NCBI GenBank assembly: GCA_012934845.2
Contig: WNNJ02003691.1
Location: forward strand, 62,001-126,000
Direction: 5' to 3'
DNA: 64,000 bases
DNA from: Pomphorhynchus laevis
Lineage: Eukaryota; Acanthocephala; Palaeacanthocephala; Echinorhynchida; Pomphorhynchidae
Part shown: in pieces, positions 55,191 to 64,000 of the stretch
How positions within the stretch are numbered: the stretch's first letter is position 1
How the letters are laid out: each line of letters begins with the position of its first letter
Translations under genes and position numbers: made by a program
Notes under the pieces: generated by a model
What the model was told of the DNA's origin: nothing
Database searches by the model: none
The model's input: only the letters and a program-made list of their open reading frames with translations

Positions 55191-55217
55191 ACCAAGGGCG
55201 ATCCCCTTGGTCCAATT
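55185..55217. repeat. short-spacer palindrome at the LINE 5' truncation point
   Basis: Perfect 14-bp arms (AATTGGACCAAGGG, complement at 55204-55217), 5-nt spacer CGATC. The second arm is LINE coding sequence, so the first arm looks like a snap-back copy at the 5' junction. Confidence 0.92.
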
Positions 55218-56810
55218 GGTTTTGCTTTAGCAGCAAGTTCTATTTCGCACTCCCTTCAATCCACCTTTAATGCGTGGTACTTGGATGACGCAATGCTTGG
55301 AGGAGATTCATCTGTTGTGCTGCACGATTTGGGGAAGATTTTGGCATCAGCTAACCGAATAGGTCTGGGGCTCAATGCAGGCAAATGTGAACTCATGTTC
55401 CTGAATATGGAGGAACATGAAATCGAACAGATGACAACTACCTTTTCATTCGTAGCCCCAAGCATAAAAGTGATTGGTCAAGAAAATTTGCAAATCCTTG
55501 GAAGCGTTGTCTTTGAAGAGAATTCACCGATAGATTTGGCTCAGAGCGAGGAGCAATTGGTATTAATGTGCACTAGGGTTTGCGAGTTTTTCGTGCTCAC
55601 GAGGCACTTTTCCTTGTAAAAAAACCGTCTTTACATGCCACGACTACTTTACAAGTTCCGTACAACTCCTTGCTTCAACATGTACGCGGAATTCTATAAG
55701 CTCGATGGTGTACTGGAAAAATATTTATCCAACATCACAGATTGCTCGATAACGAACGATTCTTGGTGTCAAGCTTCATTGCCTGTGCCGTTCGGAGATT
55801 GGGGGATCCGCAGTTCAGCGGACATTGCTCTTCCGGCTTTTTTATCGTCTGTAGCGCCAACGAAAGACGGCGTCAACATTCTTTTGAATAACACTACACA
55901 TTGCCCACATTTTGAAGTTGGCTACTCAACTTGGTTGGCCAAGACGAGTCTCAGTGAGACACCGTCTAATAGCCATAAACAATCCGCCTGGGACACTCCC
56001 CTAGTTAAACGAGCTTATGAATCATAATTGAAGGCTCGGAAGACGATGCATCTCGCGTGCGAATTATGTCGATCTCAATAAGTGAGTCTGGTGCTTGGCT
56101 AAACACAGTTCCGATTGGTGCTCTGGGAAATTTGATCGATGATGAAGTTGTGAGATTGAGCATTTATCTAAGATTAGGCCTTCCTACATGTACTCACACA
56201 TATGTCATTGTAGAGCGTCTGTGGACGAGTCAGGACGACACGGATTAGCATGCAGAATTTCGAAAGGCAGATTCCCCAGACACGCGGAAATAAATTAAGT
56301 GATAAGCAGAGTCCTTAACACCGTCAACGCCCCAAACATTCTAGAGAAATTCAATGTATGCAGATCGGAAGGTCGACGTCCTGATAGTCATTATTTTCCC
56401 TTGGCGCGAAGGGAAATGTTTGATGTAAGACGCGACCTGCGTGAACACTCTCGCAGCCAGTAATGTTAGGAATGCAGCCAGAGGAGGAGGCTAAGCAGCT
56501 TCATATGCCGAAGAGCGCAAACGGCTGAAATATGCCGACTTGACCATGTCCCACATATTTTGCCTTTTTGGAGTAAAGACATGGATCACTAGGGTTTTCC
56601 GCTTTGGCTCTTGTTAAGGAGATAGGAAAAAGATTGAAGCACGTTACCGGGGATTCACGTGCTACCTCATACCTCCTCCAAAACGTCAACATCGCCATCC
56701 AACGTTAAAATGCTGTCAGCATTCTGGCGACGGCTCCAAAGGGCAAGAACATGGTAGGCTGGTGGTAGCAGCTAGCCCTCCTAAAAGAATGACATTTCTC
56801 TACGAAGAAG
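55185..56810 (+). mobile_element. second RLE-type LINE, RT to C-terminus
   Basis: 5'-truncated within RT motif B: TKGDPLGPIGFALAASS, then AWYLDDAMLGGDSS (motif C as YLDD), NAGKCELMF, then pieces through VPFGDWGIRSSADIALPAFL, VRLSIYLRLGLPTC, ISKGRFPRHAE and SEGRRPDSHYF (His and PD residues of a restriction-like nuclease), and finally ASYAEERKRLKYADL and EIGKRLKHVTGDSRATSYLL near 56500-56700. Several frame changes and stops. A distinct family from 44430-47700. Confidence 0.75.
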
Positions 56811-56844
56811 ACAAACGTTCTCTTGTATTTATCTATTTTGTAAA

Positions 56845-56910
56845 AAAATATATTAAAAAATTTATAATTATATTAAATACGTAGACTCAGTTAGATGATT
56901 TGATTATTTA
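56845..56910 (+). repeat. PLE terminal motif
   Basis: TTATAATTATATTAAATACG then TAGACTCAGTTAGATGATTTG, as at 3380-3420. Followed by a 12-bp-arm palindrome at 56931-56959 (ATTTTGCATAAC and complement, spacer ATTTC). Confidence 0.75.
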
Positions 56911-57089
56911 TTTAAATTTGAATAAATAACATTTTGCATAACATTTCGTTATGCAAAATATGATAACCGGAAAAATGTGATATTGAACTAAGCATTACCC
57001 CTTATTCGGATATATCGTATGTAATTTATAGGTCAATTAATACAATTGATTTTTATTTTTAATTTTATAAATTTATTATATAAAAAATC

Positions 57090-57420
57090 CTCTAGCGGTG
57101 AGTTACGAGGACAAGGCAGTCATTCGGACCGAGGAGGTTGCCGTCTTTATAGAGAGAGAGCAAGAAGAGGGAAAATACAAAGAGATCGACAATAGAATAT
57201 ATACCTTCGTTCCAATCGCGGTTGAGTCCTTGGGTTTCTTGGGCAAGGAAACCTCGTGCTTTATTGAAGAGATCGGGAAGATGATGTCAAAGGCCATTGG
57301 CGAACCTCGATTAACGGCTTTCCTCAGGCAACGATTAAGCGCATCGGTTCAACGTGGGAATGCAGCGTGTATACTCGAATGCTTGGGCGATCAATCGGTT
57401 TCCGCCTTTTTTTATTGAAT
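57090..57420 (+). mobile_element. second RLE-type LINE, C-terminal fragment
   Basis: RIYTFVPIAVESLGFLGKET, then EEIGKMMSKAIGEPRLTAFL and RQRLSASVQRGNAACILE, the extreme C-terminus of the same family as 55185-56810, but a separate and better-preserved copy, open from 57098 to the stop at 57416-57418. Confidence 0.75.
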
Positions 57421-57469
57421 GACTGTGTACTTATTTCAAACTATGCTCTATATAAAATATTATTTTTAT

Positions 57470-57520
57470 TTAGCATTAATTTTGATAATATAAAATAGGC
57501 AGTGGATTCAGTAAGCTGAT
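57470..57520 (+). repeat. decayed PLE terminal motif
   Basis: TTTAGCATTAATTTTGATAA, then GTGGATTCAGTAAGCTGATC, a diverged form of the PLE end. Confidence 0.5.
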
Positions 57521-57604
57521 CTGATATTTATAGTCGTGATTTAATCGGTTAAGCATTGTACTAACACCGTCAATCTTCTCTTTGTCTAGTAGCAACGTTT
57601 TCAA

Positions 57605-57638
57605 CTTGACAAGCGGCTTCTTGAAGCCGCTTGTCAAG
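57605..57638. repeat. GC-rich short-spacer palindrome
   Basis: Perfect 16-bp arms (CTTGACAAGCGGCTTC, complement 57623-57638) with only TT between. The most stable hairpin in the window by base composition. It lies about 90 bp upstream of the candidate promoter at 57695. Confidence 0.95.
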
Positions 57639-57689
57639 GTGATGTGTTTCTCTATGTCGTTGACACTCCTCACTTATGTCTATTTCTGC

Positions 57690-58485
57690 TAGACACTATA
57701 TATATAGAAGGATTTTTTAGTCCAGGATATATGTAGAGAGAGGAAATGCAAAATGTCTTTTGTTTAACAGCGCAACACCAGCTCTAGCAGATGCCTCCTG
57801 CTCTTTCTTGTTGTACTGTCACAGCCACCACATTCATTTCACTGGCTGTTTCAGTGGTCACGCCGTTGATTCTCTTATTTCTAATGCAGTATTCTCCCTG
57901 TCTGTAACAATAGCGCTGTGTGTGATGACGATTTCTCGGTTTCATCAGAAGAAAAGCCTGGTTTTCTTTCTAATTGCCTCGATCTGTAATATTTCGGTGT
58001 CTATGTTCTAAGTTGTTGTTTTATATAGTGTCTATTATTCGGAGTTTCGTTGCTTGCTTGCAAATTGGATAGCAGAAGAAAAAAGCGTATTTTATCTATC
58101 TCTCTCTCGAAAGCATTCTCTCTCGTCGACCGACGACGACACATACGTAGCACACACACATAGACATAGAGCAGAATAGAGATAGAGAGAGAAAGAGATC
58201 AGAATAGAGATAGAGCAGTGAAGCAGAATAATACACGACACAGTTTTTCGTGCAGCACATACAGACAGCGAGAGAGAGAGCGAGCGAGAGCAACCGTTGT
58301 GCAGCAGAAGAGAGTGAGCAAAGAGATTTCGTTAAGCCATCACTACGCGGGTAGAGAGAGAGGAAGAACAAAACAAAGTCACAGAGAATTAGCGAGAGAA
58401 GGGACAGAACAGAAGACAGCCAGTATTTTTACTACTTTGAATTGCACGATACGTCTAAACTTACAGCAAAAGCATAAACGGCGAT
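57690..58485 (+). promoter_or_regulatory. candidate promoter and GA-rich 5' leader
   Basis: TATATATA at 57698-57705, then higher-GC sequence than its surroundings, then GA-dinucleotide-rich DNA (AGAGAGAG runs at 58180-58290 and 58350-58400) leading to the ATG at 58486. Long GA-rich leaders with GAGA-type motifs are common at animal promoters. This is inference from composition; no transcription start can be seen. Confidence 0.4.
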
Positions 58486-58528
58486 ATGGCATCGACAGCA
58501 CAGCTCCCCAAACAAACTAAGATGGACG
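58486..58528 (+). CDS. possible first coding exon of a host gene
   Basis: ATG in good context (GCGATATGG) opens MASTAQLPKQTKMD and runs into a strong splice donor, GACG followed by GTAAGC at 58529. Later exons would lie to the right, beyond the minisatellite, and are not found in the window. The peptide is too short to name. The upstream GA-rich leader and the sharp fall in GC after the donor (exon to intron) support it. A 100-codon Arg/Glu-rich frame over the same region is only a by-product of the GA repeats. Confidence 0.45.
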
Positions 58529-58654
58529 GTAAGCTCACTTTGATTATCCTTTATGCTTTCTAAGTAGATATGACTGGCGTCCCTGATAAATTATTGAGCG
58601 TTTTTAGATTTTACAATAAGGAAATATTGCGATTTTATACTTTTGTAACTTTTC

Positions 58655-58690
58655 TTTAGAATCAGATCAGATAACTGAGTCTATTATTCA
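58655..58690 (-). repeat. PLE terminal motif, minus orientation
   Basis: The complement reads GACTCAGTTATCTGATCTGA, a variant of the PLE end, just after the candidate donor and at the edge of the minisatellite. Confidence 0.5.
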
Positions 58691-58699
58691 TTATTTATA

Positions 58700-60170
58700 A
58701 ATAATAAATAATTTTATAAAATTTAAAATAATTAAAAATAAAACATTAATAATTTAAATTGACATAAATAATAAATTAAAATTGATAAATAAATTAATAA
58801 TTTTAAATGATTGATAAATTATATATTAAAAATTAAAATTAATAAGTAAATAACAAATTACAAATGATAAATAAATAATAAATTAATAATTAAAAATGAT
58901 AAATAAATAATAAAATAAAAATGATAAATAAAAAATGAATTAAAAATTAAAAATGATAAATAAATAATAAATTAAAAATGATAAATAAAAGATGAATTAA
59001 AAATTAAAAATGATAAATAAATAATAAATTAAAAATTATAAATAAAAGATGAATTAAAAATTAAAAATGATAAATAAATAATAAATTAAAAATTATAAAT
59101 AAAAGATGAATTAAAAATTAAAAATGATAAATAAATAATAAAATAAAAATGATAAATAAAAGATGAATTAAAAATTAAAAATGATAAATAAATAATAAAT
59201 TAAAAATTATAAATAAAAGATGAATTAAAAATGATAAATAAATAATAAATTAAAAATTAAAAATGATAAATAAATAATAAAATAAAAATGATAAATAAAA
59301 GATGAATTAAAAATTAAAAATGATAAATAAATAATAAATTAAAAATGATAAATAAAAGATGAATTAAAAATTAAAAATGATAAATGAATAACAAATTAAA
59401 TATGACAAATAAAAGATGAATTAAAAATTAAAAATGATAAATAAATAATAAATTAAAAATTATAAATAAAAGATGAATTAAAAATTAAAAATAATAAATA
59501 AATAATAAAATAAAAATGATAAATAAAATATGAATTAAAAATTAAAAATGATAAATAAATAATAAATTAAAAATTATAAATAAAAGATGAATTAAAAATT
59601 AAAAATGATAAATAAATAATAAATTAAAAATTATAAATAAAAGATGAATTAAAAATTAAAAATGATAAATAAATAATAAAATAAAAATGATAAATAAAAT
59701 ATGAATTAAAAATTAAAAATGATAAATAAATAATAAATTAAAAATTATAAATAAAAGATGAATTAAAAATTAAAAATGATAAATAAATAATAAATTAAAA
59801 ATTATAAATAAAAGATGAATTAAAAATTAAAAATGATAAATAAATAATAAATTAAAAATTATAAATAAAAGATGAATTAAAAATTTAAAATGATAAATGA
59901 ATAACAAATTAAATATGACAAATAAAAGATGAATTAAAAATTAAAAATGATAAATAAATAATAAATTAAAAATTAAAATTGATTAATAAATAAATTAAAA
60001 ATGATAAATAAATGATAAATTAATAATTAAAAACGATAAATAAATAAATTAAAAATGATAATTGAAACGTGAATTAAAAATGATAAATAAATAAAAAATT
60101 AATAATGAAAAACGATAAATAAATAACAAATAAAAAATGAATTAAGAATGATAAATAAATAAAAAATTAG
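58700..60170. repeat. 57-bp minisatellite
   Basis: Over 20 units. GATGAATTAAAAATTAAAAA recurs every 57 bp for long stretches (58991, 59048, 59105, 59162, 59219 and on), with some shorter and recombined units. The flanks decay into similar AT-rich motifs. It may lie in the first intron of the gene starting at 58486. Confidence 0.95.
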
Positions 60171-60449
60171 AAATGATGAATAAATAATGAATTAAAAATA
60201 AAAAATGATTTATAAATGAGTAATTAATTAAAATTAGTAAATAGTCCGTTAATATTTAAAAATTATTAATAAATAATAAATTAAAAATATAAATAGATAG
60301 ATCTAGGGTCATTTCATGTATATTATTTTTTATTATTTACTATCAATCCGAAAAGTATTTACCAATTAATATTACCAATTTATAAAATTTTGTCGATTTT
60401 TATATAGAATTTATTATTGAAATCTAGAATAAAAGTCAATTTTTATGAA
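60171..60449. other. no recognised feature
   Basis: AT-rich transition out of the minisatellite. Confidence 0.4.
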
Positions 60450-60800
60450 ATGACTTTTAAATAATATACGCTGTATTCGAATAAAAAATAAAGGTTATCT
60501 CAAGAAACTAATAATGAGCTCTAAATGACAAATAGTGAATTTGATAACACAATAGTACATATTTGATAACAGAAACTATATATAATATAAATTTATTAAA
60601 TTACAAAAATTTATAATTTACCAAATGTGTAAAAAATAAATTTAAACTACATGAAATGAATTTCGATATTTAACACAAGTAATTTCTATTCAACAAGTAA
60701 ACAAATTTATCCAGATATTTGAATTCCTAAAACTATGATGATATATAAGGTATACAAACATTAAATTAACATCAATTAAATAAAGTTTTAATACAAAAAT
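60450..60800 (+). mobile_element. Penelope-like element, old fragments
   Basis: AATAATATACGCTGTATTCG (60461) matches the PLE 3' UTR, and TTCTATTCAACAAGTAAACA followed by AATTTATCCAGATATT (60680-60725) matches the RT codons for FYSISEQIYPG. The order is not that of an intact element, so these are rearranged remnants. Confidence 0.6.
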
Positions 60801-61500
60801 TACTTAAAATAAACTGCGAAAATTCACATTTTTAAAATGTTGATGATTTGTGACATAAAATATTTTTACTATTTTTATTACTTTTGTAATATTAAAAAAT
60901 ATATTTTCTGATTTTTATCCTAGCCATGTTTTGCAATTTTTATTATTTTCTCAAAATTCCATTAGTCTAATTATTTGAAAATTACAAAACTGCAACACAT
61001 TATCCTCCTAATTTCGAATACTTGTATATGTTTATATACTTGTATTGCTATCAATTTTATAAAATCATGACTTTAATTGTTCAAAAAGTTTAAATCTATA
61101 ATTTTAGTTTGTGTTACATTATTTTAAAATTTAATTCGCCACTCTCAATTATACAATTCCTTTTTTCAATTTAAATTTTGTAACCTTTTTGAAATTTTTG
61201 TTGTTACCAGAAATTAAAAAAAAAACAAGTTTTTCGCGGACTTTTAAATTATTCATATTTTGTAATGCAATTATAATTAAAATTTCAATTATACAATTCG
61301 TTTTTAAATTTATTTTTTATGCATGATAAGGTTAGTGGCATTAACTTCATTTGAATTACTTAAATATCACAACGTTATTGGACACTTTAATATGGTTAGT
61401 CGTATGTATCAAATTAGATGATTCTAGCAGTAGTCAGATATTAAGAAGTTTACTTTAAAATTAAAATAATTAATATATAATTATCAACAGGTACACTGGG
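60801..61500. other. no recognised feature
   Basis: AT-rich DNA without gene or clear repeat. Confidence 0.45.
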
Positions 61501-61506
61501 GTCCAT

Positions 61507-61740
61507 GACAACTACATGACGGGTCCATGTAGTTGTCCGTCCGACATGTAAATGTTGGTGGATGTATTGAATAATAATTTAACGATTGTTGTCTATACAC
61601 TGAGTGCATCTTGTATTCAATTTTGTCAATGCATGGATATCTGCAAATACATTGTAGCCGTATGTGCTGACGGGTTCATGTAGATGTTCATTCGACATGT
61701 AAATTTGTGTGAATGCACATGATTAACGATTGTTGTCTAT
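61507..61740. repeat. direct repeat pair with a hairpin
   Basis: A 72-79-bp block (GACGGGTCCATGTAG ... AACGATTGTTGTCTAT) at 61518-61596 recurs at 61669-61740 with about 80% identity. The first copy overlaps a perfect 12-bp-arm palindrome (61507-61518 and 61526-61537). Confidence 0.85.
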
Positions 61741-62018
61741 GAAAAGCGTTAAAATTTGAATAATAATTTTAACGAATTGCTCTTATGTATAAGACTTTGT
61801 GTTTCGTTAGATTACTTTAATATGCTTTTGTAAACTTTCCTTTTACAATACAGCTTTTTCAAACGTTTACGGAAGGTAAAAAGGCATGTCTTGATTGCTC
61901 CGTAGTCGTACAATAATGAAATTTTTTGAAAGTTAAATACATCATAATCATCAGTGTTTTGAAAAATGATTTTAATAATCTGATGCTAGCGTCTGGAAAT
62001 TATAATGGTATTTGTTTA
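61741..62018. other. no recognised feature
   Basis: Spacer between repeats. Confidence 0.4.
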
Positions 62019-62117
62019 AAAAGGCATTTTAGAGAACGTTTATATTATCTGTGAACGTGTTCATAGGTGCCTGATATTACACATTGATATATCGATCATT
62101 CCTCGTTTATCAAACAT
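62019..62117 (+). repeat. structured repeat, copy 1
   Basis: AAGGCATTTTAGAGAACGTT ... GAACGTGTTCATAGGTGCCT, then CTCGTTTATCAAACATT. AGGCA pairs with TGCCT, and GAAC with GTTC, to give a nested hairpin of about 50 nt. The partner copy is at 63410-63505. Confidence 0.75.
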
Positions 62118-62699
62118 TTGCTTTAAAAATGTTCACCTGTATTTTATATTAGACATTATAAAGAGCACTTTGTAATAGACAATAAAAATTTATCTTTTAT
62201 TACAAATATAATTCATCTATTTGTTTAAGTTTCTTTAAAGTCAATCGAATAATGATATTTAAAAACGAATTTAAAGTTTTATTTTAATTTATTATAAATA
62301 AACGATTATATTACAATTCATCTTCATGTCTATCTAACGCTTTGATAAATTGATTATGCGCGATAATTCTGGTATTTTATATTTTTAAATTATTCGTTTT
62401 TATTGAAACAATTAAATTTTAAATACATCGCCGCCGTCAACACATTTCAATGAATAATAAAAAAATTATTAGCGATGACTTTATTACATGATCTGTCATA
62501 AAATGCATTTTATTATTGATTAATGTAGCGCGTAGAGTTTAATTTTTTAAAGTCAAATTTTTAATAACTAACTTTTACTATCATCTCATAACATTTGGCA
62601 CATCATCCAAAATAGTCATCACGAATTACACTTTAATGTTGAGCTGAATATCTGATTGGAACAATGCCGCATCATCAGATGTAAAAATTATTAGTCGTA
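62118..62699. other. no recognised feature
   Basis: AT-rich DNA, no gene seen. Confidence 0.4.
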
Positions 62700-62815
62700 C
62701 GAGATATCTAACTGCTATCATAAGATACCAATTTGGTGATTATAGCAGTAAGCTATTGAAAAGTGGACTTTGTGCTAATTAATTAAACTTCATTCGCTCC
62801 ATTAATCTATAACTA
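62700..62815. repeat. decayed twin-hammerhead palindrome
   Basis: ACTGCTATCATAAGATACCA then TTTGGTGATTATAGCAGTAA, an imperfect palindrome, followed by GCTATTGAAAAGTGG and TTAATTAAACTTCATTCGCTCC, matching the right arm and tail at 48145-48220. The CTGATGA core is lost. Confidence 0.6.
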
Positions 62816-63014
62816 ATAAACCAATGAGTTAACAATCGATATATAAATTAACTATTTTTATATAAAATTAATAAGGTAACAATAATAAAATAATAATCCG
62901 CACGTGTACAGATAAGCGAAATTTAATAGACGTCAATTCCAACGATATGATTTTGAAATTCGTAAAAGTTATTGTCTATGTGAATTGTGAGCACTATTTA
63001 ATTACTTTCAATTT

Positions 63015-63085
63015 AATTTAAATTATTTTTTAATGTCAAATTTTCAATAACAGTGTTGATATCAGTTAGATAATCATTGCTGTTA
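63015..63085. repeat. second decayed twin-hammerhead palindrome
   Basis: AAATTTTCAATAACAGTGTTGATATCAG (left arm, minus-strand hammerhead remnant) and CATTGCTGTTAGCTATTAAA (right arm). Same design as 48005-48230, more decayed. Confidence 0.5.
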
Positions 63086-63409
63086 GCTATTAAAAAATTA
63101 ACTTTAAAATTTATAATTAAATGTTTATATCATATATTGAGCTGTTCATAAATACATGATAAATGCCATTGTTCATTACCACTTGATTGGTTTAACGAGC
63201 ATTACTAGAAGATTATCAAACACCGGATTTATACCTGTATGTGCATCTCTGTATTTGACATATTATCATTTTGCATATTTTTATATTACAATCAGTTACT
63301 TAAAATAATTATAATAAATTATTAATATTTTTTATTAATTATTTAGATTGATAAATATATAATTGTAATATATATTATAATATCTTATAAATTATAATTT
63401 TTAAATTAT

Positions 63410-63505
63410 AAGGCATTTTAGAGAACGTTTATCTAATTTATAAACGTGTTCATAGGTGCCTGACATTACATGATAAACGATCTTTACTCGTTTACCATAC
63501 ATTAT
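63410..63505 (+). repeat. structured repeat, copy 2
   Basis: AAGGCATTTTAGAGAACGTTTAT ... ATAAACGTGTTCATAGGTGCCT. Here GTTTAT/ATAAAC extends the inner stem. About 80% identical to 62019-62117. Confidence 0.75.
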
Positions 63506-63640
63506 TTTTAGTTACGTGCAAGTCATTGATCGTTTTCGTTCATTAAACTTTTGCTTTCTTAATAAAACTAATAAGGTTCGTTAAACATGGAAATTGAAGA
63601 TTTCAAATTTTATTGTTTAGTAATGATTAATGCATTTAAT
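63506..63640. other. no recognised feature
   Basis: Short AT-rich spacer. Confidence 0.4.
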
Positions 63641-64000
63641 TATTTAATTGATTTTGAAGAAAACCAATATCATTACATATTATGGCAATTTTTAAAATTT
63701 TATTATTTGACGTATTATATTTAATATTATTTGCTATGCATTAAAGCTCATGCAAAAATATGTCATATAAAATATTTATAATATTTTATAAAATATAAAA
63801 TTATATTTTATATTATTTGGTATTCTCGTGAATTTAATAAATATGTCCTCTACGATATAAATTAAAAGTAGTTTTAATTTATGTTAATTTAATGTTAATA
63901 TCTAGGTACCTTTCTTTATCACAAGTGTTAGTTTTATTAAAAAGACGGCTATTTGGACAAATCTGTTCACTTGTTGAATAAATATTATTTTGTTGATTTA
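63641..64000 (-). mobile_element. Penelope-like element fragment, runs off the right edge
   Basis: On the minus strand this matches the RT codons for IATICNDIGFLQNHLN, HEHSCIPYNIKYN, KFTRNIF and the YLDMNIKL block (compare 6410-6680), with an AT-rich insertion near 63760-63825. Diverged and broken. It continues beyond base 64000. Confidence 0.75.

Noticed and set aside
58218-58520. 100-codon Arg/Glu-rich open frame
   Set aside because: It is read out of GA-dinucleotide repeats, runs through the better-supported ATG-donor exon in another frame, and shows no domain.

Overview
The window looks like animal (metazoan, invertebrate-type) nuclear DNA: AT-rich, intron-containing and packed with retroelements. 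Two host genes are secure. A terminal exon of a ferritin heavy-chain-like gene lies at 3598-4020. A complete three-exon actin-related protein of 373 residues (8914-9264, 15467-15707, 27053-27582, + strand) has exon phases that join exactly and aligns almost gap-free with actin. A possible first coding exon of a third gene is at 58486-58528. The phylum cannot be fixed from this sequence alone. RTE, CR1, RLE-type and Penelope-like elements plus hammerhead-bearing short repeats occur together in several invertebrate groups.

Layout. 1-2280 is an RTE-like LINE running in from the left. 2318-3425 and 5885-8277 are two copies of a Penelope-like element (PLE) in opposite orientation, with the ferritin exon between them. 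8914-27582 is the actin-related gene; its 6.2-kb and 11.3-kb introns carry several copies of one I/Jockey-group LINE, a hAT transposon remnant, a decayed canonical Penelope, two long (AT)n tracts and two hammerhead-ribozyme short repeats. 28440-33925 is old CR1-type and other LINE debris. 35085-36075 is a minisatellite. 37010-40110 is a decayed APE-type LINE. 44430-47700 is a fairly complete LINE with a C-terminal restriction-like endonuclease. 48770-53230 is a nearly full CR1-type LINE on the minus strand. 53537-54815 is a recent duplication of 47451-48712. 55185-57420 holds two pieces of a second RLE-type LINE. 57690-58528 is a GA-rich candidate 5' leader with the possible first exon. 58660-60170 is a 57-bp minisatellite. 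The rest is AT-rich DNA with PLE remnants.

Most unusual features. (1) A palindrome of about 225 bp in the 3' region of one PLE subfamily carries a hammerhead-ribozyme core on each arm, so either strand could give a ribozyme; one near-identical copy and two decayed relatives are present. (2) A clean type-I hammerhead sits inside a 212-bp unit bounded by perfect 18-bp inverted repeats, and a related decayed hammerhead with a tRNA-like A box lies 340 bp downstream. (3) The 3' UTR of the other PLE subfamily can fold as an interlocked pseudoknot. (4) Short-spacer inverted repeats (arms 12-29 bp, spacers 1-11 nt) are far more common than chance predicts and often sit at breakpoints or reading-frame breaks of mobile elements.

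All calls come from reading the sequence and recalled family motifs; no database search or folding program was run.
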